Origin: Candidatus Poseidonia sp.
Lineage (GTDB): Archaea > Thermoplasmatota > Poseidoniia > Poseidoniales > Poseidoniaceae
NCBI GenBank assembly: GCA_016778305.1
Contig: JADHPT010000001.1
Coordinates: 200,457 to 264,456 of the forward strand
Direction: 5' to 3'
DNA length: 64,000 bases
Below, piece after piece: positions 8,678 to 18,694 of this stretch. Numbering within the stretch: the first letter of the stretch is position 1; each line of letters begins with the position of its first letter. Both the position numbers and the translations under genes were made by a program. Under the pieces are notes generated by a model. The model ran no database searches and was not told where the DNA came from. It worked only from the letters and a program-made list of their open reading frames with translations.

Positions 8678-11566
8678 TCACCTTGTTTTCACGGCGAAGA
8701 ACTTTGATTTGACAATCATTTTTCTGAATTCCTCAATCGCAAAGACACCAGATGCAACAAGAACAATGATAGCCCAATCGTATGCCTGAAGTGTTGTTGT
8801 GGACAGAAGATTCCCTACCTCAATCCCGATGATAGGTATCGAAATGTCTGCTAGCTGGACAAAGAAGAGAAGCAGCGCGCCTGAGATGACAAGAGCCAAA
8901 TTGATGGCGCGATTGGAGAAAAGCCCTAATTCAAACACGCTTTGTTCATTTGAACGGCAATTCAGGACATTAAACAATTGGAAGACAATGAATACAGCAA
9001 ATGTCATGGTTTGTGCATGTTCAAAATGACCGTCTGCATACTGCTGCCAGTCATCGATTGCATTTTGATCTCCAGCGACACAGGCGGCTTGGTCAAAGGC
9101 CGTGGTTACTGTTTCGGTAGGCAAAAGGCCACATTCTGCGATACCTCCTCCTGCGAGGTAGAAGATAGCCAGCGTTCCGGTAACCATGACCGCACCGAGA
9201 TAGAATATTAGGGAAATGTCACCTCGATTGGGCAGACTTTCGTCAACTGGCCTTGGGGGACGTTCCATGACGTTCCCGTGTTCTTTTTCCACACCCAGTG
9301 CAACGGCAGGTGGTCCATCCATGAGAATGTTGATGACCAGTATTTGTGTTGCAGTAAGTGGTAAATTCCAACCAAAGAGAAAGGTCGAGATGATAATTAA
9401 TGCTACGGCTGCAACGTTGGTTGACACTTGGTAGCGAACGAAATTACGAATATTTTGGTAGATTTTCCGACCCTCTTCTACTGCATGAACGATGTTGGCA
9501 AAATTATCGTCTTGCAAGACCATGTCTGCAGCATCTTTGGCCACGTCAGTACCGGCGATGCCCATTGCAATCCCGATATTAGCTCCGGATAAGGCAGGTG
9601 CGTCATTGACGCCGTCTCCGGTCATTGCAACAATTTCCCCTTGTTCTTGGAGAGATGAAACGATGCGCATCTTCTGGTCGGGTGTTACGCGGGAGAAAAT
9701 TGAGGCACTCTTACTCGCTTCAAGTAAGGCCTCATCATCCATTTCATTCAATTTTTTACCGTCAATGGGCTTCACCGAGCCTGTGGTTATTCCTAATTCA
9801 CGACCAATGGCAGCTGCGGTCATGTGCTGGTCACCTGTTATCATTTTCACCTTGATACCCGCTCGCTGGCAGGTTTCAATAGCAGCCTTTACCTCGGGAC
9901 GAGGCGGATCCATAATACCCACCAAGCCAAGGAAAATAAGATCATTTTCAACGGTGCTTATATCTGTCAAATCTTCACCACTTCTTATTTTTCGAGCACA
10001 GAGCGCGATCACACGCATAGCCTGTGAACCCATTTCATTGTTCATTTTCTTGATCAACTTTTTGTCGGCATCTGTTAATTTAACGATGTTATTATCGACG
10101 ATTTTCAAGTTTGCTAACCGATTGAATCCGCCCGTACTGCCTTTTGAAAAGACCCACTGTTCCCCTTCGTATTCGTGCACTACACTCATTCTCTTGCGGA
10201 TTGCATCAAAGAAAAATTCGTTTAAGCGTGGATGGCGATGTGAGAATTTTTTGACGTCGCCATTAATTTTCCATCCAGCAACAGCAGACGCAGAATCGGT
10301 TGGGTCCCCAATCGCTTGCCATTGGCCTTCAGCCTTGTCGATGTTAGAATTGTGGCATAAGGACAAACAGGCTCCTATTAATCGGAAATTTAAATCGCTT
10401 TGGAGCAAACCTAATTCTTCATCGTTCATTTGTTGATCATTGCGGATTAATGCACCGTTTGGATTGAAACCTTCTCCAGAAAAACCAAAAGATTCTGTTA
10501 GTGTGTTAAGTTGCCTCACAGTCATTTGGTTTTTGGTGAGCGTTCCCGTCTTGTCAGAACATATAACTGTGGTTGAGCCCAATGTTTCGACCGCTTTCAT
10601 ACGACGGATAATGGCCTTATGGCGAGCCATGTTTCGCATACCTAGGGAGAGTGTAATGACGAGGATAATTGGTAATCCCTCGGGTACGATGGCAACAAAA
10701 ATTGCTATGGCTACAATAAATTGGTCGACTGCAACCTCACGCAAATCGACTCCTGGCGTACCGTAAGCAACGACCATTTTCAACGAAACTAAGAGGACTG
10801 CAACAATCAAAGCAATAAAACCGAGGAAGCGTCCAAGACTTTCTAATTTCAATTCAAGAGGGGTTTTAGGTGTTTGAGCGTCTGCAATGTTGCGAGCAAT
10901 GTTACCAAGTTCAGTTCCCATACCGGTACTGACAACGAGGCCGAGACCTCTACCAGAGGAGACGGTTGTACCCATATAAGCCATGTTCGTGCGGTCAGCA
11001 AGCAATGTATCGATGCCTAATTTTTCAATATTTTTTCCAACTGTAAGTGATTCACCTGTGAGAGCGGATTCATCGATTTTGCATTGCTGGGACCAAAGAA
11101 TTCGAACGTCTGCAGGAACATTCAATCCTCGCTCAAGCCGAACCACATCACCGGGAACAAGTTCGGATGTAGGAATTTCATTTTCATATTCGCCTCGAAG
11201 GACGACACAATTTGAGATTGACATCTCTTTGAGCGAGTCCATCGCTTGTTCTGCTTGACCTTCTTGCCAAAATCCAAAGAAGGCGTTGGCCGTTAATACG
11301 ATGAAGATGAAGATGGCATCGCCAGGCTGGTCAGGGTGAATGGCGAGCGCCACCAGTGCTGCCGCAATAAGGAGGTAATTGAGAGGATCGTTATACTGAG
11401 AGATAAATCGCATAAAGGCTGATGTTTTTTCTGCTTCTGCGAGTTTGTTGAAGCCAAATCGTTCTCGTCGAATGAGGACTTCATCGGATGAGATTCCTTC
11501 CATGCCACTATCTAAAGCCAAGAAACAATCATCTACGGTTAAATCATGCCAAGACTGTCCAACCAT
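8678..11566 (-). CDS. P-type cation-transporting ATPase (type II)
   Basis: About 962 residues with every P-type landmark: an N-terminal cation-ATPase domain, TGES in the actuator domain, PEGLP in membrane helix 4, the phosphorylated Asp in CSDKTGTL (about residue 338), KMITGDQ and TGDGVNDAPAL in the P domain, and a six-helix C-terminal membrane region. PEGLP plus the C-terminal helices place it with Ca2+- or Na+/K+-type (type IIA-like) pumps rather than heavy-metal pumps; the ion is not certain. ATG at 11566 has GGGTGA about 5 bases upstream and is preferred to the GTG at 11575. It is transcribed divergently from the OPT transporter. Confidence 0.93.
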   Translation of the reverse strand: MVGQSWHDLTVDDCFLALDSGMEGISSDEVLIRRERFGFNKLAEAEKTSAFMRFISQYNDPLNYLLIAAALVALAIHPDQPGDAIFIFIVLTANAFFGFWQEGQAEQAMDSLKEMSISNCVVLRGEYENEIPTSELVPGDVVRLERGLNVPADVRILWSQQCKIDESALTGESLTVGKNIEKLGIDTLLADRTNMAYMGTTVSSGRGLGLVVSTGMGTELGNIARNIADAQTPKTPLELKLESLGRFLGFIALIVAVLLVSLKMVVAYGTPGVDLREVAVDQFIVAIAIFVAIVPEGLPIILVITLSLGMRNMARHKAIIRRMKAVETLGSTTVICSDKTGTLTKNQMTVRQLNTLTESFGFSGEGFNPNGALIRNDQQMNDEELGLLQSDLNFRLIGACLSLCHNSNIDKAEGQWQAIGDPTDSASAVAGWKINGDVKKFSHRHPRLNEFFFDAIRKRMSVVHEYEGEQWVFSKGSTGGFNRLANLKIVDNNIVKLTDADKKLIKKMNNEMGSQAMRVIALCARKIRSGEDLTDISTVENDLIFLGLVGIMDPPRPEVKAAIETCQRAGIKVKMITGDQHMTAAAIGRELGITTGSVKPIDGKKLNEMDDEALLEASKSASIFSRVTPDQKMRIVSSLQEQGEIVAMTGDGVNDAPALSGANIGIAMGIAGTDVAKDAADMVLQDDNFANIVHAVEEGRKIYQNIRNFVRYQVSTNVAAVALIIISTFLFGWNLPLTATQILVINILMDGPPAVALGVEKEHGNVMERPPRPVDESLPNRGDISLIFYLGAVMVTGTLAIFYLAGGGIAECGLLPTETVTTAFDQAACVAGDQNAIDDWQQYADGHFEHAQTMTFAVFIVFQLFNVLNCRSNEQSVFELGLFSNRAINLALVISGALLLFFVQLADISIPIIGIEVGNLLSTTTLQAYDWAIIVLVASGVFAIEEFRKMIVKSKFFAVKTR

Positions 11567-11633
11567 CTTATTCACCCATGCGACATTTCGGAGGCATGCT
11601 CCAAAATGGCAATTGGTTCCAAGAATTAACTAC

Positions 11634-11643
11634 ATATTATATT
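11634..11643 (-). promoter_or_regulatory. Candidate TATA box of the P-type ATPase gene
   Basis: On the minus strand this AT-only stretch reads AATATAATAT, about 70 bases before the ATPase start, in the 205-base region between two divergent genes. Archaeal TATA boxes lie about 25 bases before the transcript start, which would give a 5' leader of some 40 bases. Sequence resemblance only. Confidence 0.3.
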
Positions 11644-11771
11644 GATGCCCAATATCCCAACAACAAAAAGTTCATTGTTCAACGAAGGAGAAAAAAAATG
11701 TCGAAATAGAATATGGGAATTTGATGTATTCCAATCGTAGAATAGAATTACTTCAATCAAGTGGAAAGAAC

Positions 11772-13817
11772 ATGAGCGAGCACGGTGAGCCATATATTCC
11801 AGCTCACGAATCGCCTCCGGAATTGACACTACGAGTGATTCTCGTTGGCATCGTCCTCGGCATTCTCATGACGGCCGCAAATGCGTACCTCGGTTTGTAT
11901 GCTGGCATGACTGTTTCAGCCAGTATACCTGCGGCTGTAATGTCAATGATTATCCTTAGATCATTGTTCAAAGATGTTTCAATCCTCGAGAACAATGCTG
12001 TTCAAACCATGGCATCAGCAGGTGAATCCCTGGCGGCAGGAGTCATTTTTACTGTGCCTGCGCTGCTCGTGATGAATCTTTGGACGAGTATACAATGGCT
12101 TGATACACTCATCATCGCTACGCTTGGAGGTCTGCTCGGGACCATGTTTACCATTGCCCTACGAAGACTGTTTATCGTTGAAGAAGCGCTCCCGTATCCT
12201 GAAGGTGTTGCTTGTAGAGAAGTCTTAGTGGCAGGAGAGGAAGGTGGGGACGGAGCATTAGCAATCTTGTATGCTTTGGCCATTGGGGGTATCTACGGTT
12301 TGATGGTCAAGGGATTCGAGATAACACATCACACCGTTGAAGGAGCTGCAACTTTTGTATCCACGCGCATTTATGCCGGCATGGATTTGTCAATTGCTCT
12401 TCTTTCCGTCGGTTTCATTGTTGGAATACGAATCGCTTCATTTATTTTCTTTGGAGGTGTTCTCGGATTTGGAATACTCGTTCCGATGTATGGACTCATT
12501 TATGGGTGGCCTGCTACCAATTCCCTCGTTGATGGATTCTACATCATTTGGTCATCTCAAATCCGATATGTGGGTGTGGGAGCAATGGTCGTTGGTGGAG
12601 TCTATACGCTCTGGTCAATGCGAAAGACGATTCTTACTGGACTTTCGAAGGCATTCGTCAAGAACGAAGATGGAGCAGAAGAATTGTTGCGTACAGAACA
12701 GGACATTCCGATGAATCATGTCTTTGCGGTATGTGGCGTCCTCGTCGTCCTAACCTTTTTCTTTTATTGGTGGGCTACTGAATCATTTATTCTAGCCCTC
12801 GCTGGTGCCCTCTTTTTGGCCTTTGTCGCATTCTTCTTTGCTGCTGTGGCAGGGTATATTGCAGGTGTCGTTGGTTCATCAAATTCTCCGGTCTCAGGAA
12901 TGACAATCGCAACGCTTCTGTTTACGGTTGGCTTGGTTTACATTGTTGGTGACCTCTTCCTAGGTATGGCGAAACAAGATCTCATGATGGCTACACTGCT
13001 CATTGCAGCGATTGTTGCCACGAGTGCAGCCATCGCCGGAGACGTCATGCAGGATTTGAAGACTGGTCACATGCTAGGGGCAACGCCCAAACGACAACAA
13101 GTCGCTGAGATTATCGGAGTGCTAACGGGTGCGGTTGTCATCGGGCCCGTACTTTCACTGTTGCATGATGCTTTCAGAATCTCACAAACTGCCTGTCAAT
13201 TGAATCCATTACCTGGCGACCCCACGTGTTCCAAAGCACTGTTCGCACCTCAAGCAGAATTGATTGGCGCCATTGTTCAAGGCGCATTTGGTGGAGATCT
13301 GAACATCCAAATGGTCGTCCTAGGTGCTGCTATCGCCGTTGCACTCATACGACTCAATATGCCAGTCATGAGTGTGGCCATTGGAATCTATCTCCCATTG
13401 GGTTTATCGGTTCCAATCATGACTGGAGGAGTTATCTCACACGTACTCCTACGCAGCGCCCATCTTCGAGTTGATGGAACCCTTCGAGAAGTACCGTCTG
13501 TACGAGCAGAGAAAGCGGCTAAAGAAGTTGAAAACCGAGGGGTTTTGATAGGAGCAGGATTCATTGCAGGAGAGTCGATCATGGGTGTCCTAATTGCAAT
13601 CCTCATCGTCGCTAAAATCGACCTCCCCGAGATCTTTAACGTTGTTACACTCAACAATTTCCTGTCTCTTGCCTTCTTTGGGTGGTTCATGGGCGTGTTC
13701 ATCTGGTTAGCCACACGGGCCTTACCAAAAGGTGGAAGTCTATTCGGCGATGCCGTTGTCATTGCAGCTGATTCGGTTGGAAAACTTCTCACTGCGTTAC
13801 AACCTAAAAAACGCTAA
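11772..13817 (+). CDS. OPT-family oligopeptide/metal-chelate transporter
   Basis: About 681 residues, almost entirely hydrophobic with roughly 14-16 membrane helices. The start, ELTLRVILVGIVLGILMTAANAYLG followed by GMTVSASIPAAV, is the classic opening of prokaryotic OPT transporters, and SGMTIATLL, GDVMQDLKTGHMLGATP and the late PVMSVAIGIYLP block are also characteristic. These carriers import oligopeptides or metal-chelator complexes with protons. The ORF track begins at 11721; ATG 11772, preceded by GGAAAG, fits the usual family N-terminus better. The gene stands alone, divergent from the P-type ATPase and followed by transketolase in the same direction. Confidence 0.9.
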   Translation: MSEHGEPYIPAHESPPELTLRVILVGIVLGILMTAANAYLGLYAGMTVSASIPAAVMSMIILRSLFKDVSILENNAVQTMASAGESLAAGVIFTVPALLVMNLWTSIQWLDTLIIATLGGLLGTMFTIALRRLFIVEEALPYPEGVACREVLVAGEEGGDGALAILYALAIGGIYGLMVKGFEITHHTVEGAATFVSTRIYAGMDLSIALLSVGFIVGIRIASFIFFGGVLGFGILVPMYGLIYGWPATNSLVDGFYIIWSSQIRYVGVGAMVVGGVYTLWSMRKTILTGLSKAFVKNEDGAEELLRTEQDIPMNHVFAVCGVLVVLTFFFYWWATESFILALAGALFLAFVAFFFAAVAGYIAGVVGSSNSPVSGMTIATLLFTVGLVYIVGDLFLGMAKQDLMMATLLIAAIVATSAAIAGDVMQDLKTGHMLGATPKRQQVAEIIGVLTGAVVIGPVLSLLHDAFRISQTACQLNPLPGDPTCSKALFAPQAELIGAIVQGAFGGDLNIQMVVLGAAIAVALIRLNMPVMSVAIGIYLPLGLSVPIMTGGVISHVLLRSAHLRVDGTLREVPSVRAEKAAKEVENRGVLIGAGFIAGESIMGVLIAILIVAKIDLPEIFNVVTLNNFLSLAFFGWFMGVFIWLATRALPKGGSLFGDAVVIAADSVGKLLTALQPKKR

Positions 13818-13895
13818 CTGCGCCACTTTCAATCATGATTGTGTGGCACAAGGATGAAAGGCCATCAACGCAGGCATAAAATTGCAGGTGATACC

Positions 13896-14720
13896 ATGGC
13901 AAGTGTGGAAGAACTCGAAGAAGTAGCACGACGATGCCGCGTACACATCGTCAACATGGTCCACAGGGCACAGGCAGGCCACCCAGGGGGTTCGCTTTCT
14001 GAAATTGATCTACTCGCTGCCCTCTACAAAACACAATTGCGTATTCGGCCTGATGAACCCAAGTGGGATGATCGGGACCGTTTCATTCTATCAAAAGGTC
14101 ATGCTTCACCAGGCATGTATGCCATTCTTGCTGAAATGGGTTTCATCACGGTAGAGGATCTGAAGTCTTACAGAGTATTGGGTGGTATTTGCCAAGGGCA
14201 CGTCGATATGAAGTGGTGTCCTGGCGTTGATTTTTCTGCTGGTTCCCTCGGCATGGGACTGTCCTTTGGAATGGGATCTGCTATCGCTGGTCGTTTGGAA
14301 AACAGCGACCGCCAAGTGTATGTCATGCTTGGTGATGGTGAGATCCAAGAAGGGAGTGTGTGGGAAGCTGCCATGGCTGCAGCACACCATGAATTGGGGA
14401 ACTTGAATGTGATTCTTGACCGAAACCGCATTCAAAACGATGACTTCTGCGAGACTCAGATGCGCATGTTTGACATCCCTGCTAAGTGGCGTTCTTTTGG
14501 ATGGAATGTGAAGGAAATTGACGGTCATGATATGAATGAAATTCTCGATGGTTTGAACTTCCTATCCACGAGTAACGAAGGACCATCGATTTTGATTGCC
14601 CACACCGTCAAAGGTAACGGTATTTCTTACATGGCAGACAATCCAGCCTTCCACGGAGCAGCACCGAATGATGAACAATACCGTCAGGCTATGATCGAAC
14701 TTGGTGAGGTGAACGCATGA
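13896..14720 (+). CDS. Transketolase, N-terminal (TPP-binding) subunit
   Basis: About 274 residues forming the first half of transketolase as a separate protein, the usual archaeal arrangement. AGHPGGSLSEID, DRFILSKGHASPGMYA and the thiamine-diphosphate motif GDGEIQEGSVWEA are clear. Together with the next gene it transfers two-carbon ketol units between sugar phosphates in the non-oxidative pentose pathway. MASVEELEEVARRCR fits the family start better than the upstream codon at 13839. Its stop overlaps the next start as ATGA. Confidence 0.93.
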   Translation: MASVEELEEVARRCRVHIVNMVHRAQAGHPGGSLSEIDLLAALYKTQLRIRPDEPKWDDRDRFILSKGHASPGMYAILAEMGFITVEDLKSYRVLGGICQGHVDMKWCPGVDFSAGSLGMGLSFGMGSAIAGRLENSDRQVYVMLGDGEIQEGSVWEAAMAAAHHELGNLNVILDRNRIQNDDFCETQMRMFDIPAKWRSFGWNVKEIDGHDMNEILDGLNFLSTSNEGPSILIAHTVKGNGISYMADNPAFHGAAPNDEQYRQAMIELGEVNA

Positions 14721-15655
14721 GTAAGATGGGTGCGACACGAGATGGATACGGCGAAGCATTGCTCCAACTGGCTTCGAACCCCAAAGTCGTCGTTCTTGAA
14801 GCAGATTTGGGTAAATCTACCAAATCGCTTCACTTTAGAAAGGCACATCCAGAACGCACTGTATCGTGCGGCATTGGGGAACAAAACATGCTCTTGGTCG
14901 GTGCAGGTTTAGCCGCTTCAGGCTTCATACCCTTCGCAAGCACCTTTGCTATTTTCACGGAACGTGCCTTTGAACAAATGAGAAACGGAGTCGCACGTCC
15001 AAATCTACCCGTTCACGTCTGTGGCAGCCACGGAGGAACTCATACTGGGACCGATGGTTCATCTGCCCAGTCCATTGAAGATTTAGCAATTTACAGAACA
15101 CTTCCAAATGTCATTGTGATGCACCCCAGTGATACCGTTTCAACACGAGAGTTGACCATACAACTTGCAGCTTCATCATCACCATCGTACACGAGAACCG
15201 CGCGCAATAAAACACCTGTTCTGTATGAAGGGCGGGAGGAAGAGATCAAAATTGGAAAAGGCATCAAACTACGTGAAGGTAGCGATGTTGCCATCATAGC
15301 CTGCGGCGTAATGGTTTCTCAATCACTCAAAGCCGCCGAAGCTCTCGAAGCAGAGGGCATCCGTGCGACGGTTGTAGACATGCACACGCTCAAACCACTG
15401 GATGCTGACTTGATTAACGAACTTGTTTCAACCTGTGGTGCATTGGTCACAGCTGAAGATCACAACATCATTGGTGGACTTGGTGGTGCCGTCGCAGAGC
15501 ATGTCGTTTCCAATACGTTCGCTCCTTTGGAACGAATTGGGGTTCATGACCGATTCGGAGAGTCGGGCCAGGCAGACGAGATGCTTGATGTGATGCGGAT
15601 TTCAACCCCCTACATCGTGGCTGCAGCCAAACGCGCCATAGCGCGTAAACCCTAG
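14717..15655 (+). CDS. Transketolase, C-terminal subunit
   Basis: 312 residues covering the pyrimidine-binding and C-terminal domains of transketolase. [10 protein letters not shown], the [20 protein letters not shown] block with the conserved catalytic Glu, and [16 protein letters not shown] are diagnostic, as is the late [17 protein letters not shown] segment. It completes the active site with the N-terminal subunit encoded immediately upstream, overlapping by four bases (ATGA). The transaldolase gene follows 59 bases later, so the three form a pentose phosphate operon. Confidence 0.93.
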   Translation: MSKMGATRDGYGEALLQLASNPKVVVLEADLGKSTKSLHFRKAHPERTVSCGIGEQNMLLVGAGLAASGFIPFASTFAIFTERAFEQMRNGVARPNLPVHVCGSHGGTHTGTDGSSAQSIEDLAIYRTLPNVIVMHPSDTVSTRELTIQLAASSSPSYTRTARNKTPVLYEGREEEIKIGKGIKLREGSDVAIIACGVMVSQSLKAAEALEAEGIRATVVDMHTLKPLDADLINELVSTCGALVTAEDHNIIGGLGGAVAEHVVSNTFAPLERIGVHDRFGESGQADEMLDVMRISTPYIVAAAKRAIARKP

Positions 15656-15714
15656 AGAATCCTAACCATTGTGAGATGGGAGAGTTCATAGAATCCCTCG
15701 CAAGTCAAGGCAAC

Positions 15715-16374
15715 ATGGAGTTCTTCCTTGACACAGCCGACGTAGATGAAATTCGTGAAATTGCCGCCTGGGGCATTTTGGATGGTGTTACAACCAATCC
15801 ATCACTAATCAAAAAATCTGGACGGGATTTCAAACAGGTTGTTCGAGAAATTGCTGAAATTTGCGGAGGACCTATTTCTGCCGAAGTCACTGCCATGGAT
15901 ACTGCTGGCATGGTAGAGCAAGGGCTTGCCCTAAAGGCCGAACTCCCAGAGAATGTTATCATCAAGATTCCATGCACACCTGAAGGATTAGCGGCCACCA
16001 AAATCCTGACCGAAAAGGGAATTGACACCAACGTCACACTGATATTTTCGGCTTCGCAAGCACTGATGGCAGCCAAAGCAGGCGCCACCTATGTTTCACC
16101 CTTCATTGGTCGAATTGATGACACAGGGCATGATGGAATGGAATTGATTGCTGAAATTATGAATACATGGGATAATTATCATCTTGATACGAAAGTCCTT
16201 GCAGCCTCAATTCGCCATCCAACTCACGTTCTTCAATGCATACAACTCGGTGCTCATACAGCTACCATGCCAGCGAAGACCTTCCGTCAACTCATGACTC
16301 ATCCTTTAACCGATAAAGGTCTTGAAGGATTCATGAATGACTGGGCTGAAGTTGAAGCTGCTGGAAAAGCTTGA
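15715..16374 (+). CDS. Transaldolase / fructose-6-phosphate aldolase family
   Basis: 219 residues, the size of the compact decameric transaldolases and fructose-6-phosphate aldolases rather than the 310-residue classical form. [13 protein letters not shown] and [10 protein letters not shown] are the family opening; the Schiff-base lysine is Lys84 in [18 protein letters not shown]-like [13 protein letters not shown] follows. The ATG at 15715 begins exactly at the conserved MEFF, so the longer ORF start at 15676 is not used. It moves three-carbon units between sugar phosphates and, behind both transketolase subunits, fits non-oxidative ribose supply. Transaldolase and aldolase activity cannot be told apart by motif alone. 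Confidence 0.9.
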   Translation: MEFFLDTADVDEIREIAAWGILDGVTTNPSLIKKSGRDFKQVVREIAEICGGPISAEVTAMDTAGMVEQGLALKAELPENVIIKIPCTPEGLAATKILTEKGIDTNVTLIFSASQALMAAKAGATYVSPFIGRIDDTGHDGMELIAEIMNTWDNYHLDTKVLAASIRHPTHVLQCIQLGAHTATMPAKTFRQLMTHPLTDKGLEGFMNDWAEVEAAGKA

Positions 16375-16473
16375 ACCACGATGTAGAAGAAATCGTTCCC
16401 AGTGGAACTTATCGAGCGACTACCTTCGAGCACGTCATACCGGTTTTCTCGACTTGAACACCGGTGTTCGCAA

Positions 16474-17499
16474 TCAACGTGAAGCGAGCGTGAGGTTCTT
16501 CCACATCTCTTCTGGTACTTCCATGGCCAAACGAAGGCCACCCATAGCACCGAGGCGAACTGGGTCGTCCACGACGTGAACGTTCACGTCCCCCATATCA
16601 CTGAGGCGGCGCTCGATGAGTGCACCAAGTCCCTTGATTGAGGAACCGCCACCAGCCAACACAATATTCTTGCGGAACTGATCGTGGAATTCCGGGTTGG
16701 ATCCGGCAATGAGTTTCTTGACATTCTCAACAATTGGGTCAACGATTGATTCACATGCACGCTGAATACAGTCGGTGATATCCAATGTCATGGCCTTACC
16801 TTCAATTGAAAAGTCAACCAGAACGGGTTCATCAGGTGCAGAAGTTGAGACAAAGGAATACTGTTCCTTCCATCGTCGAGCCATGTCTTTGGTGATTTGG
16901 GCTCCGTTGTACTTGCTCTGGATTTCTTGAATGAATTGGTTGTCAACATAATCTCCAGCGTATCCTGTGTGCATTTGGTCACCGGGTCCTGGGATGGTCC
17001 CGTAAACACGGCATAGGTCAGTTGTACCGGCACCGATGTCGATGACGAGCGTGTGATTGATCATATCAAGTGCATATGCAACAGCAAATGGCTCAGAGAT
17101 AATCATGGCTGAATTGACTGAACCTGCAGCAGCATCAAAGATAGCTGTCTTGTCGACGTGGCTTGCTTCAGCGGGTGCTCCAATAACAGCAACGACACGG
17201 TCATACTCCTCTGGGTCAGAGAGTCCGATGAGGTGTGTGATGAAGTGCGCGATGTACTCACGGTCTTCGGGCGTATCTTTGATGACACCAAGTTCGAGAG
17301 GTCGGTATAGATTGAGTGCCAACCGGTTTTTGAGTGCTTCATTACCGAACAAGACATCACGCTTGAGGAAATTTTTGGCGATGGCATCTTTGGGTGTACC
17401 AATGACAGTCAATTCCTCAACTTCGTGGCTATCTGAGGAAACCATTACCGAACGGAATGTTCCCAAGTCTATTCCAATATACAATACATCTTTTGCCAT
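16474..17499 (-). CDS. MamK/MreB-like actin-family ATPase
   Basis: 341 residues of the actin/Hsp70/MreB fold. Phosphate-1 loop IDLGT is at 10-14, phosphate-2 DIGAGTTD at 154-161 and the adenosine loop AGGGSSI at 282-288. Several stretches resemble bacterial magnetosome actin MamK more than MreB: GTPKDAI near residue 35, AVIGAPAEAS, GTIPGPGDQ after phosphate-2, and KEQYSFV. No membrane segment is present, so it is presumably a cytoplasmic filament protein. ATG at 17499 is chosen because a TATA box at about 17602 would put the transcript start downstream of the longer ORF start at 17592. It lies after the double zinc-ribbon gene on the same strand and converges with transaldolase. Confidence 0.85.
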   Translation of the reverse strand: MAKDVLYIGIDLGTFRSVMVSSDSHEVEELTVIGTPKDAIAKNFLKRDVLFGNEALKNRLALNLYRPLELGVIKDTPEDREYIAHFITHLIGLSDPEEYDRVVAVIGAPAEASHVDKTAIFDAAAGSVNSAMIISEPFAVAYALDMINHTLVIDIGAGTTDLCRVYGTIPGPGDQMHTGYAGDYVDNQFIQEIQSKYNGAQITKDMARRWKEQYSFVSTSAPDEPVLVDFSIEGKAMTLDITDCIQRACESIVDPIVENVKKLIAGSNPEFHDQFRKNIVLAGGGSSIKGLGALIERRLSDMGDVNVHVVDDPVRLGAMGGLRLAMEVPEEMWKNLTLASR

Positions 17500-17598
17500 A
17501 GGCTCACTGCTCTTCCCATATCGCTGGAGTTTATGAAGAGTACCCAGCCCAAGCATCATTGTACGAAATCCAATACGAGACGATTGACTCATTTCTCA

Positions 17599-17606
17599 GT
17601 ATATAG
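17599..17606 (-). promoter_or_regulatory. Candidate TATA box of the MamK-like gene
   Basis: On the minus strand this reads CTATATAC, a good archaeal TATA-like element inside the 135-base gap between the double zinc-ribbon gene and the actin-like gene. A transcript start about 25 bases downstream (near 17576) would leave a leader of about 75 bases before ATG 17499. It suggests the actin gene can be transcribed on its own. Confidence 0.4.
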
Positions 17607-17634
17607 AACAGGCTACTAAAAGATAATTTACAGA

Positions 17635-18651
17635 TCAGCACCATTCTTCACACTGGTGACAATACCATGCTGCATATTCTGTGTACAATTCTGCCATTGA
17701 TGAACAGGATGTACATTCCTTGAGAGTATCCGTACCGCAAATATCTATCACCATTTGCACGTGATATGCATCATCGATGTTCAATTGTTGGCGCATCGCC
17801 CATAGGAGTTGATCTTCGCTGGGTGAAATAATCCCATCTTCCAGAACCATTTCAACGACGTTTCGATAATCTTGAAGGGTAGAAAAATCCCTTGAATCCA
17901 GTACTACGCCGCCTTTTTCGGCTACGATATCCGTGCCACCAGGGTCATCAACAAAAATGACAAATGAAGCAGGTTTGAGCGTATCATCACGCAGTTCAAA
18001 TGAAATTCGAGCACCTTCCAGATTTGCGTAGACGAGTTTCGAAGATCGATTGATGACATTTGTGATTGAACGTGCCGTCATCTCAGCATTAGGGCCTCGT
18101 TTCCACCCGGTTGGACTGCGTTCATTATAAGCATAGAATTCAGTCCCAATGCCCGGATACTCAAGTCGAATTTCTTCTCCACCATCAAAGCCGTTTGAAA
18201 CAATTGTTATTGCTGCAACTTCCGTTGAGACGATGTTGTCTTCATCGTCAAAACTGATCATCAGGGGTTTTCGCTCTTCGGCAGCAGCGTTGTAATGCCC
18301 TTGCATACCGGTCATCCATTTATCTTCAAGGCGTTGCAGAGATTGCTCTTGCTCACTAGTGAGGTTCTTTTTCCCACCGAGAACATTGGCGAGTTCCCCG
18401 GATGCCATTTCTTCTTTGAATTGCTCAATCAATTCAGCATCTCTTCGATGCGTGGGTGGTTCTGGACGACGGCGTTGTTCAACATAATTTGGGTCCGCCC
18501 ATTCATGGTTGCATGAACCACATTGGAGGTAACCAGCCATGGTCGAATCTTGTGCATTTCCGCCACACCGAGGACAATCTCCTCCCTCAGTATAGCTGAG
18601 ATTCTCTTTGGCCGCATCCTTGCCCTTTCGTAGGCCACCAAAACCCGCCAT
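17635..18651 (-). CDS. Double zinc-ribbon protein with TerB-like helical segment
   Basis: 338 residues, not a named family. It begins with a charged segment and a zinc ribbon (CPRCGG, then CGSCNHEW about 18 residues on), and ends with a second four-cysteine ribbon (CTSC, then CHQC at the extreme C-terminus). Residues roughly 140-255 are beta-rich. A following helical stretch with VLEDGIISPSEDQLLWAM resembles the acidic D-G-x-I-x-x-x-E turn of TerB/tellurite-resistance-like domains. No membrane span or signal is seen. It lies 43 bases after the DUF35 fusion gene and 135 bases before the actin-like gene on one strand. Function unknown; an adaptor role is a guess. Confidence 0.75.
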   Translation of the reverse strand: MAGFGGLRKGKDAAKENLSYTEGGDCPRCGGNAQDSTMAGYLQCGSCNHEWADPNYVEQRRRPEPPTHRRDAELIEQFKEEMASGELANVLGGKKNLTSEQEQSLQRLEDKWMTGMQGHYNAAAEERKPLMISFDDEDNIVSTEVAAITIVSNGFDGGEEIRLEYPGIGTEFYAYNERSPTGWKRGPNAEMTARSITNVINRSSKLVYANLEGARISFELRDDTLKPASFVIFVDDPGGTDIVAEKGGVVLDSRDFSTLQDYRNVVEMVLEDGIISPSEDQLLWAMRQQLNIDDAYHVQMVIDICGTDTLKECTSCSSMAELYTEYAAWYCHQCEEWC

Positions 18652-18694
18652 GTTGATTACGTAGCCTTGACTTTCTATGAATCCTTTGCTCTAC

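Noticed and set aside
9492-10436. 314-residue plus-strand ORF opposite the P-type ATPase
   Set aside because: It is antisense to the conserved P and N domains of the ATPase, shows no motifs, and has a low-complexity Ser/Ile/Pro-rich composition typical of shadow frames.
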